The notes beneath the pieces were generated by a model. That model searched no databases. It was given only the letters and a program-made list of their open reading frames with translations, and was not told the DNA's origin. 64,000 nt of DNA from Zygnema cylindricum (lineage: Eukaryota; Streptophyta; Zygnematophyceae; Zygnematales; Zygnemataceae): assembly GCA_037447655.1 (NCBI GenBank), contig JBBHKE010002445.1, positions 555,481 through 619,480 of the forward strand, read 5' to 3'. Below, one piece after another: positions 35,335 through 44,936 of this stretch. The translations under genes were made by a program, and so were the position numbers. Numbering within the stretch: the first letter of the stretch is position 1; every line of letters begins with the position of its first letter.

Positions 35335-36649
35335 TTGCGAGTATTAGCGTATTTTTGTGTGTGTTCGGCATTTAGCTGCATTCAGATAGGACAATCTTCT
35401 AGTTACATGCCAACGAACTGGAATAATTTACAGTTTTCGGCTGGTACCACCAGAAGCTCAGGTTCTTACCGGGGGCCTCCCAGAGAGTTAATTACGGTCG
35501 GCTCCCCTCCGATATCTTTCCCAAACTCAACAGTTCCGTCACATTTTTTAGGATCACCCAGTCCATCCATATATGGTCTTTCTTCTCTCTATAGGTCTAT
35601 GTCATCGGTTTCTTCGTCTTCCATCCACAATTTGGGGGAACATTCGGACACCGACTCACTTGACATACAAGGTATAGGGCTAGCCCCGTCAATTATCTCA
35701 GTGAACAATACCTTACACGCTAATTCCTATCCTTCCAACGTGGCCATGGCTTGGTCTATGGACATCGGAGGAGGCAAACATCATTTTTTTTTTCTTGTCT
35801 CAGGGACACCATGTTCTTGTCACACTTTCGCATGTTTTTCAATACCGAAGTGCGTGACCTCGCATTTCGGTACCAAGACCGTTACGACCTGCGGGTTGCT
35901 TTTTCTATACTAGGGAGATACCTCAGGGGATCTACCCTATCCCTTTATACACGGAAATATGAGGAAATTTGAGCTATGACTGAAATAGCATCCGCCTATT
36001 CCAGAGCTCTAGCCATAATTGGCAGCCGCGAAATTCCTTTCCAACTTGCTGTCCCCGCAGTTTATGACTCCGCATGCAATGAAGTTTCACCTGAAATACC
36101 TGATCATGAATTCCAAGTGGTAGCTACGGCCGCATTTCCGGCTAGACCTAAATTGCTTGTCCCTCTAAGAGATCGAATCTCGTTAATATTCAATTTATTA
36201 TAAGACGAGTATCGAATACAGAATCATGACCAAGTCAAATAATTAATGAATTTCGAACGCAAACCGGGTGAAACAGCCTCGACATTGCGGTCACATATGG
36301 AAACATTGCGTGAGGCCCTACCGGATATAATGTCAGAGGTTGAGGCAGTACAAAACTTCGTGGGTAAATTTCCCACACGATCTCGACGGTTCATTCAAAA
36401 TCGTCTGACCGAAGCTTTAAATTCACCTTCGAGCAGGCTACAGAGTATGCTTTAAAGTATGAAATGCACACCAGTTGGTGGGACGCTCATGTGCAGCCCA
36501 AACCTTCACCCAAAGATTACCCTATTTCGAATCCTAACTTGCGTAACCCATGGCCTAACCCAAGACCTCCAAGGGCCCCGGTCATGGGATCTTTACCAGC
36601 AACTCGTGTCGTGCATATATGTTTTCGATGCGGTCACAGTGGTCATGAC
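35335..36649 (+). pseudogene. Ty3/gypsy gag, 5' part
   Basis: There is a Ser/Pro-rich N-terminus (35400-35740). The capsid-like region then runs over ORFs 35751-35972, 35976-36203 and 36246-36455. It includes FNTEVRDLAFRYQDRYDLRVAF, EYRIQNHDQ in a stop-containing frame, and NFERKPGETASTLRSHMETL, the typical gypsy capsid pattern of a 'major homology' helix. The first half of a zinc knuckle (CFRCGHSGHD, 36618-36648) stops exactly at the copia insertion. In-frame stops (TGA near 35970, TAA near 36201) and frameshifts make it non-functional. Confidence 0.8.
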
Positions 36650-37530
36650 TGTTGTTCTACAACCACCGGTGCAGGTGGAGGAGCAGCAGTAGTAGTAGAA
36701 GTAGACATGATACACTCTCAGAAGCTATCAAGAATCCTACAAAACAGCTGTTCTTAAGTGCTCACCAATTCTTATACAAGCATCCAAACCTCACAAAACT
36801 CTATCAGAATATAGAGTGGCATAAACACTGATAACTCCCAAAGTTATAGCACAATTGACCCGACAACACTCAAGATATAATACTCAGAAGTTTCCCAAAA
36901 ACTGTCTGCAGTTTTACTACTTGGAAGTCTGGATACATAATATGTTCCGAGTCCTAAGTCTTATACTTGTGCTGAACTGGCAACACTAGTGTACTTGAGA
37001 GGTACGTCAAACCACTAAGCTACCACTAATCTGTCAAGCTACCACTGAGCTACCACTAAGCTACCACTGAGCTATCACTAAGCTACCACTGAGTTACCCA
37101 CTAAGTTACCACTGAGTTCCCACTAGAATCGTATCTGTCGCAGTTGCTCTATCCTGTACAGAATCATATTAAGAATATCAGACGTTGCGTTGTCCGTACG
37201 GACAATATCAATTATAATCGTGGTTGCCTTGTCCTGTCTGTGTTGCAGCTTCGCTGCTGCGCTGCTCTGCTGTATAGCAGCTGCTCTGCTGTATAGCAGC
37301 GTTGCAGCTTCGCTGCTGCGCTGCTCTGCTGTATAGTTGCTGCTCTGCTGTATAGCAGCTGCGCTGTTGTATAGCAGCTGCGCTGTTGTATAGCAGCTGC
37401 GCTGCTGTATAGCAGCTACGCTGCTCTGTTGTATAGCAGCTGCGCTGCTCTCTGTATAGCAACTGCGCTGCTTTGTATGTAAAGCAGCTGCGCTGCTCTG
37501 AGACTGAAAGCTTTCCAAAAAAAGACAACA
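36650..37530 (-). repeat. LTR-D 3' LTR (881 bp)
   Basis: Near-identical to the 5' LTR. It contains a CCACTAAGCTA-type decamer repeat (37010-37120) and a GC-rich array of about 19-bp units such as TGTATAGCAGCTGCGCTGC (37240-37500). The 15-bp length difference to the other LTR comes from this array. It includes a copy of the gag start codon (near 36706). Confidence 0.95.
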
Positions 37531-37666
37531 CTCCCCTAAAGCTTTAGACTTAGTATCCCGGCGCAGCTGCGGTGATAAACTAGCGCAGCATAGCAAGTCA
37601 TCAATCCCACTACCTCACAATGGTGGAATTATCGCAGAGTGGCAGTATAGCAGTGCAACAATTCAA

Positions 37667-38498
37667 CTATTCACTTAATCCCACTGAGTCCCTACAATAC
37701 TTCAGTTTAGGAGCAGGAAGGGCTTTAGTGAGCATATCAGCAATCATTTTTGCATCTGGCAAATAACATAATTTAATCACTGTAGAGAACACCTTTTCTC
37801 TTACAAAGTGTAATCGTACATCTATGTGCTTGCTTTTGAAGCGATGACTCGGGTTAGAAGCAATGGCAATGGCAGCCTGGTGATCACACCAGATCACCTG
37901 TGGACCAACTTGCATGTATCCTAGTTCTTGTAACATGGATTTTACCCATAAGAGTTCTTTGAGGGCCGAGCTTGCTGCCATATATTCTGACTCCATTTTC
38001 GACTGCGCTGTCATTTTTTGAAGTTTGCTGCTCCAACAGCAAGTACCGTTCCCAATTTGTAGAACGAATCCCGTGGTGGATTTCCGGCTTGGCATGTCGC
38101 CATAGCTTGCATCACTCCATGTTTGCAGCTTGACTTCTCCTCCGCCTAGAGTGAGTTTTGAGATCTTTAGTTCCTGCCAAATATCTTAAGACTCTCTTTG
38201 CTGCATCAAGATCAGATTTTCTCGGATTTTCTAGACTCCTGCTTAGTACCCCGACTGCTGCAGCAATGTCAGGACGGGTACAGTTCATGAAATATATTAA
38301 GCTTCCCACTATTTGTTTATAAGGTATTATTGTCATAGGATCATTCTCCCCTGACTCTAAATACTCGCTAATAATGACACCTGGTTCTGTTTCTTCTCCC
38401 TCTAACTTCTGCCGAAACTCCATTGGAGTTAAACATCCTTTTGCCCCCCGCATTCCATACTCATCTAACATGTTTCCAATAGCCTCTTTTTGAGTCAA
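37667..38498 (-). pseudogene. LTR-D RNase H region, frameshifted
   Basis: The upstream ORF (38498-38112) has SLIYFMNCTRPDIAAAVG and AAKRVLRYLAGTKDL. A one-base shift near 38150 then leads to the second ORF (38095-37667), with PSRKSTTGFVLQ, the RNase H-like CCWSSKLQK, ESEYMAASSALKELLW, CDHQAAIAI and the terminal ADMLTKALPAPKL. Without the shift the two parts read continuously, so this is a single recent mutation. Confidence 0.92.
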
Positions 38499-38540
38499 TT
38501 TTATTATTTTCTTATTTCTGTCCCTCTCTACTTGGATACC

Positions 38541-40841
38541 TTAAATATATTTTGCCTCACCAAGGTCTTTCATCTCGAACCGTGAGTTTTGAGCATTTTT
38601 GATTTTGTTAATTTCAGCCATTGATTTGCTAACTAATAGCAAATCATCTACATATAGTGCTATATACACTATCCCATTTTCACCCTTTAGAACGTAGACA
38701 GAGTGATCAGAACTTATCCTTTGAAATCCTAGACTAGTCAAGATTTCATCATGCTTTATATTCCACTGTCTGGGGGGCTGTTTTAGGCCGTACAAAGATT
38801 TCAGCAACTTGCATACTAAGTGCTCTTTTCCTGGTTCCACATACTTTTCAGGCTGCTGCATGTAAATGGTCTCTTCTAGTTCTCCATGCAAAAAGGCCGT
38901 TTTTACATCCATCTGATGAATTTCCATATCTTCTATAGCAGCTATGGATAGCAAAATCCTACCTGTTGGAAATCTTACAACCGGAGAAAATGTTTCTTCA
39001 AAATCGATTCCTTCTTTTTGATTGTACCCCTTCGCCACAAGTCTGGCCTTATAGCGTTCATTGGTGTTATCGGGATTTAACTTCACCTTGAATACCCATT
39101 TGCTGCCGATCGCTTTTCGGTCTGGAGGAAGGTCCACGAGCTCCCATGTTTGAGCCTCCATAATCGACTTCATTTCGTCGTTTGCCGCCTCAATCCAGTG
39201 ATTCCGCTCTGGTGATGAAAAGGCCTCTTGGATGGTCAACGGCTCCCCTGAGACTGCCGAGTAGGCAAAGTGAGAGCTTGCTTGCAGACAGCTACTTGAT
39301 CTTCTTCCCCCCGGAAATTCTGAGGCTGAGATCGTCGGATGTCGCGCATTGCGCTGATTGCGCTGATTGCGCTGGTTGCGATCCGTGTCTTGCGGATTGC
39401 GCTCGTTGCGATCCGTGTATATTGACTGCTCTTGGTCCGTCTGGACCCGAAGTTGGTGAGGAACGTGGAGAGAGTCTGACTCCGGAGTTATTACCGGAGT
39501 TTGTGGAATCTGTGGGACAATTTCCTGCAGGCAATCTAAGATGACATACTCTTGTACTTTCTGTTGCTTTTGCTGCTCTGTCATTTGAAGTAAATCTATG
39601 GAGTCTAGTTCATCCTTAACAATGATGTTTCTAGCTACAACTATTTTCTGCCTGTCAAACACAAAGACTCTATAACCTTTTGAGTGATCATCATATCCTA
39701 ACAGAATACCCGGTAATCCTTTCGGTTCCATTTTCCATCTATCTGTAGACGTATCCAATATAAAGCATTGACTACCAAAGACCTTGAAATGGCTAACATC
39801 TGCTTTGCTACCTGTCCAGATTTCGTAAGGAGTTGTTTCTACGGATCTTGATCCTATCCTATTCTTAATATAAACTGCACAATTTAGAGCTTCATCCCAT
39901 AATTTCGGATCCACATTTTTATCTGCGAGCATAGACCTAGAGGTTTCCGTGAGAGTTCTATTCAGTCTTTCCGACACCCCATTTTGTTCCGGTGAATATG
40001 GTACAGTCAATAGATGACTAATGCCTTCCTCAAGTAAAAAGGTTTCAAATTCTTTCGATGTATATTCACCACCATTGTCCGTTCTGAGTTGTAGAATAGA
40101 TGAATTGTGAAGTTTTTCAGCCCATGCTTTATAGTGTTTGAAGTGAACAAACACCTCACTCTTCTCCTTCATGAAGTAAACTTTAGTAAACCTGGAGAAA
40201 TCATCTGTGAAGGTGACCGTGTATTTCATCCCTCCGGCAGATGGAACCTTCGCCGGACCAAAGACATCCAAATGAATTTGTTGTAAAAGTTTCGTTGACC
40301 GATGCTCAGACTCCTTAGGAAATGGCAATCTGTGGATTTTCCCTAAAGCGCAACCATCGCAAGTTTTGACCGGCTCATCTGTGATTGATACACCCTCTAT
40401 TTTTCCAGCAAGGACCATTTTCTTCAAACTATCATAGTTTACATGGCCTAGTCTTTTATGCCACAACTCATCTGAGTGCAAAATACCAGAGTACAGAACA
40501 TCATTCTCCTTGGTATTAGCCATATCCATGCGATACATCTTGCTACTATCTCTAGTACCTGTAACTGCAACCTTGCCATTTTTGCTAACAACTTGCCGAC
40601 CATTTTTCAAATTAACCTCAAAACCTTTGCTCTCTACCAACGACGTAGAAAACAAATTTTTCTTAAAGTCAGGCACAAATAAGACATTGTGAAGAGTCCT
40701 TTCAATTGCTTGTCCTTCTACATCAACTAGTAATGACACATCACCTACAGCACGAGTTTGGACACTCATTCCACAAGCATAATAAATATTTTTCTCCGGC
40801 TTTGCTTTCAGATTTTTGAAGATGGCCTTGTTCCAGCACAT
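38541..40841 (-). CDS. pol: LTR-D integrase-reverse transcriptase ORF (766 aa, part of pol)
   Basis: Domains in order: end of protease (residues 1-75); GAG-pre-integrase zinc region with H128, H133, C161 and C164; integrase core with D192, D255 and E291 (D,D35E spacing); and copia-type RT from about residue 560, with KWVFKVK, QMDVKTAFL, LLKSLYGLKQ and catalytic YVDD at 730-733. A linker (about 420-540) carries a short RNQRNQRN tandem repeat. The ORF ends at a TAA (38538-38540) where a Leu codon is expected; the RNase H frame resumes in phase after it. The 5' limit is artificial: the true polyprotein begins in gag, and the frame is broken by the 16-bp duplication in the protease. Confidence 0.95.
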   Translation of the reverse strand: MCWNKAIFKNLKAKPEKNIYYACGMSVQTRAVGDVSLLVDVEGQAIERTLHNVLFVPDFKKNLFSTSLVESKGFEVNLKNGRQVVSKNGKVAVTGTRDSSKMYRMDMANTKENDVLYSGILHSDELWHKRLGHVNYDSLKKMVLAGKIEGVSITDEPVKTCDGCALGKIHRLPFPKESEHRSTKLLQQIHLDVFGPAKVPSAGGMKYTVTFTDDFSRFTKVYFMKEKSEVFVHFKHYKAWAEKLHNSSILQLRTDNGGEYTSKEFETFLLEEGISHLLTVPYSPEQNGVSERLNRTLTETSRSMLADKNVDPKLWDEALNCAVYIKNRIGSRSVETTPYEIWTGSKADVSHFKVFGSQCFILDTSTDRWKMEPKGLPGILLGYDDHSKGYRVFVFDRQKIVVARNIIVKDELDSIDLLQMTEQQKQQKVQEYVILDCLQEIVPQIPQTPVITPESDSLHVPHQLRVQTDQEQSIYTDRNERNPQDTDRNQRNQRNQRNARHPTISASEFPGGRRSSSCLQASSHFAYSAVSGEPLTIQEAFSSPERNHWIEAANDEMKSIMEAQTWELVDLPPDRKAIGSKWVFKVKLNPDNTNERYKARLVAKGYNQKEGIDFEETFSPVVRFPTGRILLSIAAIEDMEIHQMDVKTAFLHGELEETIYMQQPEKYVEPGKEHLVCKLLKSLYGLKQPPRQWNIKHDEILTSLGFQRISSDHSVYVLKGENGIVYIALYVDDLLLVSKSMAEINKIKNAQNSRFEMKDLGEAKYI

Positions 40842-41295
40842 GTGGGCTGACGCTCCTGTGGGCTGACGCTCCTGTATCCATTATCCATCCGGGGTCCTTC
40901 TCGCCCTCCATTGCAGCCGCCATAGCAAATAGATCCGTATCGTCCTCCGTAGAAATCGTCAAATTCTCGTTTTGGATAGACGAAGACGCCGAAAATAGTG
41001 CATTTCCACGAGGTGTAGTCCCCGTGAAGCCTTTGTAAAACTGGCTTTGTTGCCATCCCGGCCTGTATAAACCTGTATCGTTAGCTTTTTTAAGCTTAGG
41101 ACAAAATTTGTATCCATGACCTCTCTCACTACAATAAAAACATGCATTGTTGGATTGTCTATTTCCACCTTGATTAAAATGTCTGAACTGATTATACTGA
41201 TTTCTTTGTTGATTAAACTCTCCTTTTCTCTCAAAGTCTGAATTAAAAGCCTCTACTTGCTCAACATTGAGAATATTAGATGTAGCTTCCTCCAC
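40741..41295 (-). pseudogene. LTR-D nucleocapsid and protease start
   Basis: The frame contains a CCHC zinc knuckle (CFYCSERGHGYKFC, about 41147-41106), a linker, and the protease active site WIMDTGASAH. Directly after the active site a 16-bp sequence is present twice in tandem (40841-40856 and 40857-40872), shifting the frame out of pol. The protein runs on for ~35 wrong residues and stops. An upstream shift near 41310 also separates it from gag. Confidence 0.9.
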
Positions 41296-41324
41296 TAGTA
41301 AAATATTGATGGCTAACTGTAAAG

Positions 41325-41879
41325 TCAGCTAGCTTTATCTTTTTGTTTGAGCATGTCAGATGCTCCTTTCATACTACAAGGGAGACCCCTCATGAGCAAT
41401 GCCGCCTGTTGAAAAGGGGGAAACACCCCACCTGCACAAGCATGTGCATCTACAAGGATACGAAATTTGTTAGAATATTCAGCCATTGTACCGCCAGTGT
41501 ACTTATAGTCCCAAATTTTTCCAGCCAATAGAAGCTCTTCCTGGACATTGGCCTTTTCATAATCACTTTTAAGAGATTTCCAGATATCAATTGTTTTTTT
41601 CATTTTTATCCGAGACATAGCTAAGTCCTCAGATATACAAAATTTCAGAATAGAACGAGCTTGCGTATTTTTCTTAGACCATGACGGATCAGATTCATCC
41701 AGCGAACCATCTAAGATATCTAAAAGACTAACATTTTCAAAATGTGTTTCCACCATATCCGCCCAGTAAACATACTTATCCCCGGAAAAGATAGGAATTC
41801 TTGATGACATGCCCATAACCTGTTGTTCTACAACCACCGGTGCAGATGGAGGAGCAGCAGTAGTAGTAGAAGTAGACAT
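41325..41879 (-). CDS. gag: LTR-D gag (184 aa, truncated by frameshift)
   Basis: This is a copia gag of the UBN2 type: IPIFSGDKYVYWADMVETHF near the start, then WKSLKSDYEKANVQEE and FRILVDAHACAGG. The ATG (41879-41877) lies inside the 5' LTR. The first 19 codons are LTR sequence, and codons 20-23 are the primer-binding site itself. A second ATG inside the primer-binding site (about 41816-41814) could be the real start. The ORF ends at a TGA near 41325 because of an apparent one-base deletion; the nucleocapsid continues in another frame. Confidence 0.88.
   Translation of the reverse strand: MSTSTTTAAPPSAPVVVEQQVMGMSSRIPIFSGDKYVYWADMVETHFENVSLLDILDGSLDESDPSWSKKNTQARSILKFCISEDLAMSRIKMKKTIDIWKSLKSDYEKANVQEELLLAGKIWDYKYTGGTMAEYSNKFRILVDAHACAGGVFPPFQQAALLMRGLPCSMKGASDMLKQKDKAS
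41811..41820 (-). promoter_or_regulatory. LTR-D primer-binding site, half-tRNA-iMet
   Basis: On the minus strand GGTTATGGGC directly follows the LTR terminus ACAACA. It is the exact complement of GCCCATAACC, the anticodon loop region of initiator tRNA-Met. The same type occurs in LTR-A elements here, although the LTRs are unrelated. Confidence 0.75.
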
Positions 41880-42686
41880 GATACACTCTCAGAAGCTATC
41901 AAGTATCCTACAAAACAGCTGTTCTTAAGTGCTCACCAATTCTTATACAAGCATCTAAACCTCACAAAACTCTATCAGAATATAGAGTAGCATAAACACT
42001 GATAACTCCCAAAGTTATAGCACAATTGACCCGACAACACTCAAGATATAATACTCAGAAGTTTCCCAAAACCTGTCTGCAGTTTTACTACTTGGAAGTC
42101 TGGATACATAATATGTTCCGAGTCCTAAGTCTTATACTTGTGTTGAACTGGAAACACTAGTGTACTTGAGAGGTACGTCAAACCACTAAGCTACCACTAA
42201 TCTGTCAAGCTACCACTGAGCTACCACTAAGCTACCACTGAGCTATCACTAAGCTACCAATGAGTTACCCACTAAGTTACCACTGAGTTCCCACTAGAAT
42301 CGTATCTGTCGCAGTTGCTCTATCCTATACAGAATCACATTAAGAATATCAGACGTTGCGTTGTCTGTACGGACAATATCAAATATAATCGTGGTTGCCT
42401 TGTCCTGTCTGTGTTGCAGCTTCGCTGCTGCGCTGCTCTGCTGTATAGCAGCTGCTCTGCTGTATAGCAGCTGCGCTGTTGTATAGCAGCTGCGCTATTG
42501 TATAGCAGCTGCGCTGTTGTATAGCAGCTGCGCTGCTGTATAGCAGCTGCGCTGCTCTGTTGTATAGCAGCTACGCTGCTCTCTGTATAGCAGCTGCGCT
42601 GCTTTGTATGTAAAGCAGCTGCGCTGCTTTGTATGTAAAGCAGCTGCGCTGCTCTGAGACTGAAAGCTTTCCAAAAAAAGACAACA
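41821..42686 (-). repeat. LTR-D 5' LTR (866 bp)
   Basis: TG...CA ends with 6-bp inverted termini. It holds the same two tandem arrays as the 3' LTR: CCACTAAGCTA-type (42180-42290) and TGTATAGCAGCTGCGCTG units (42420-42650). No TATA box is obvious. Confidence 0.95.
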
Positions 42687-42691
42687 ATGAC

Positions 42692-43189
42692 GCACCCACT
42701 TGTCCAGACAAGGCAACCACGTGTACTCACTGCAATCAAACATATCATTACGTACAACAATGTCACATTAAAAATCCGGATTTCAGTTGTCAAAATCAAA
42801 TCAAAAACGGCGGTATACCTGCTCCCTCGGCGAAATTGGTCACTCCACCTAAAGGGGAAGAGAAGGACACTTCCCCCAAAATCAGCAGGAGGGACCAAGA
42901 TAGAGCAGAACTGCAGGCAATCATGGCAGCCATGATCAAGGAGCAGTTTGCCACGCATATGGCGCAGGTCAAACCGCAATTAACTGGAATGGCTCGAATT
43001 GTGGTCCATATGCCCTCTTTTGCTGGGCGATCTCTTTGGGAGTCCAATGTTCAACAGCGGGCAGCTCAATTTAAAAGGACTCGCGATCATAATCGCGAGT
43101 CAATATCCATTAACACGCGTATCCCACTATCATTTGCTAAAATAACCCCGCTCCCCTATTCCAAAAACGGCTTCAAGCATCACCGTTGA
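42692..43189 (+). pseudogene. Ty3/gypsy gag, 3' part with second zinc knuckle
   Basis: It resumes directly after the copia insertion and its ATGAC duplicate. The first residues supply the missing His-spacing and last Cys of the interrupted knuckle, and a second CCHC knuckle follows (CTHCNQTYHYVQQC, about 42723-42764). A basic/acidic region with RRDQDRAELQAIMAAMIKEQF follows. It stops at 43187-43189. No protease signature is visible downstream. Confidence 0.8.
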
Positions 43190-43392
43190 AGCATTAACAA
43201 TCCTAGAGAAAAGCATCTAAGACACCTATAAGGTCAAAGAACGGTTATCTATACTGTCTACCATGCTTCTCGATCTGGTTTTTTTTCAGTTTCAAAACTA
43301 GTCGGAGACAGATTTCGCAGAGATATATGCCCACGCCTTAGTCACAAAGTGCGGTGAATATGAGTGCCTTGTTGGCCAAGACGTCATTGTTT

Positions 43393-43418
43393 GGGGGGGG
43401 GGGGGGGGGGGGGGGGGG
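43393..43418 (+). repeat. 26-bp poly-G run
   Basis: An uninterrupted G homopolymer lies between gag and the methyltransferase region. It has strong quadruplex potential and its length is prone to sequencing error. Confidence 0.9.
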
Positions 43419-43784
43419 TTTGATATGCATGATTAAACATTTTCGTACAGACCTAACAATTTTCCGAAACGCAAAATTTGCTTACCCCTTATCTTGGCCC
43501 GACAACCCATGCCTACTACGGCCCATTTAGCGCTGATCTTGCCAGCCTATCCGCAGTTGGCATAGGTGCATACATCCTTAAATCTCTAACAGCGGATAAA
43601 ATCTCACCAGATCCCCCAAGTTTAACAGAATTATTTAGTACACCCGGATTTATCATAAACTCTTCGGAGTTTGTCCAGTTTTATAAATTTACTATACTAA
43701 TTCCTTTATCTTGTATTCCAGATCCACCCTCCATTACGATGGATCTGTCCAAGGTCTTGCCCATTAAATAGACACCGGTCAATT

Positions 43785-44500
43785 TACAACCTCACCAAAA
43801 CGGTCTCGTTATCTTGGACCTTTTTGCAGGAATAGGGACTTCATTTCTCTTTTGCTTTCGGAACGGTCCTCTGATAAAGCACAACTATTTCGTAGATATT
43901 AATCCTTTGGCCAGACGCGCTTAGTTGCTCCACTGTCAAGTCTTGCACGAACAGTATCCTCGACTCTTACCCTAGTGTGCGTTTCACGATATGCATTCGG
44001 CTTTGCCACATGATATCCGGCTAATACGAAATCATCATTTAATGGAATTGGAACCAATTGATCTCCTCTTTGCCGGATGGGAATTTCAGGGTATGTCTAA
44101 GGCCGGGAAAGGTTTAGGTCTCGCAGATCCGCGTACTAAGTTGTTCTTCGAGGTGGTTCATCTGATCCACTTCTTCCAAAAACTGGATCGTCCTTTCGAA
44201 TACATCCTAGAAAATATCGCATCTTATAATGATCCCTGACCCACGGTTCTCACAGATTACAAACTCATTGAATCATTGATCGGACCACCGTTAATTATCG
44301 ATGTCGCACGCCACGGTTCGCTGGCCCACAGGGTTTGTTCCAAGTGAACTAACCTGGTGGACATGGGTCGGCTCCGAGAAGCTAACCTCGCTGTCCGACC
44401 ACCTAACCTTTCCATTCAAGATGCCCTTCTTCCATTTCATAAGGTCTAAACTGTATACAGGCAGACTATCCTCCTGCATTTGGTCTTAACATCCCGGGCT
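43785..44500 (+). pseudogene. DNA cytosine-5 methyltransferase domain within the gypsy element
   Basis: The order of C5-methyltransferase motifs is clear in one frame. Motif I (S-adenosylmethionine binding) is ILDLFAGIGTSFL at 43812-43850, with the acidic FVDINPLARR strand after it. Motif IV is DLLFAGWEFQGMS (44064-44102), followed by the typical GKGLGLADPR. Motif VI is YILENI (44202-44219), and an AHRV...TNL motif VIII-like segment lies at 44327-44356. The catalytic Pro-Cys of motif IV is replaced by Glu-Phe, and several stops occur (43918-43920, 43972-43974, 44239, 44345-44347), so this copy is inactive. Methyltransferase-bearing retrotransposons are described from charophytes and dinoflagellates; the flanking gag and RT put this one inside a Ty3/gypsy unit. 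Confidence 0.85.
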
Positions 44501-44936
44501 AGCCACTACGTGCACTACCTACACTAGTGTCATATCCACACTCTCACGCATAATCACATAATGGACTAGGCATGCTTCAGCATACTCATATTAGCAGCTT
44601 AAAAGAACCTACTGCTGCAAAACGAGAACATCTTTTACATTTCATTCCAAGCACTACTGCCGCCCCGGGACTCACTAGCGGCAACGCTACACCTTACTTG
44701 GTCAAGTCATAGACCCCCAATCATTGTCATTCGTCTTCGACATGGGGTTTGCAGCTGGCCAATACGCACAGAACAATCCTTCTCAATCAGCTGGGGGGGG
44801 GCATACACCATTTAAACATACAGCATCCAAATTCTCACCTTCTCTTTGGGGTACAACTTTTCAGCTCGATCTTTTCCCTTTCCTTGCTAAGTCTGACACA
44901 AATCACACTATTTATGATTTTTTGTAACTTAGTCAC
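44501..44936 (+). pseudogene. linker between methyltransferase and RT
   Basis: Low-complexity decayed coding sequence. The ORF 44724-44927 (FDMGFAAGQYAQNNPSQ, with a GGG stretch) follows the methyltransferase in what seems the same polyprotein. Function unknown. Confidence 0.45.

Larger units (their letters stand above)
36650..42686 (-). mobile_element. LTR-D: Ty1/copia retrotransposon, 6,037 bp, nested in gypsy gag
   Basis: Both ends are TGTTGT...ACAACA. The 5-bp sequence ATGAC flanks both sides (36645-36649 and 42687-42691). The order on the minus strand is 5' LTR (42686-41821), primer-binding site (41820-41811), gag, nucleocapsid, protease, integrase, RT, RNase H, polypurine tract (CTTTAGGGGAG complement, 37531-37541), 3' LTR (37530-36650). 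The near-identical LTRs indicate a young insertion, but pol carries four disrupting mutations, so this copy is probably not autonomous. Confidence 0.96.

Noticed and set aside
39182-39544. Plus-strand ORFs inside LTR-D pol
   Set aside because: Antisense shadows of the pol frame caused by the RNQ-coding tandem repeat; no independent motif.
41821-41879. Initial placement of the LTR-D boundary before the gag ATG
   Set aside because: Homology between the LTRs extends past the ATG, and TG...CA termini plus the ATGAC duplication place the boundary at 41821, so the gag start is inside the LTR.
42335-42979. 214-residue ORF across the LTR-D boundary
   Set aside because: Mostly translation of the LTR minisatellite joined to antisense gypsy gag across the insertion junction.
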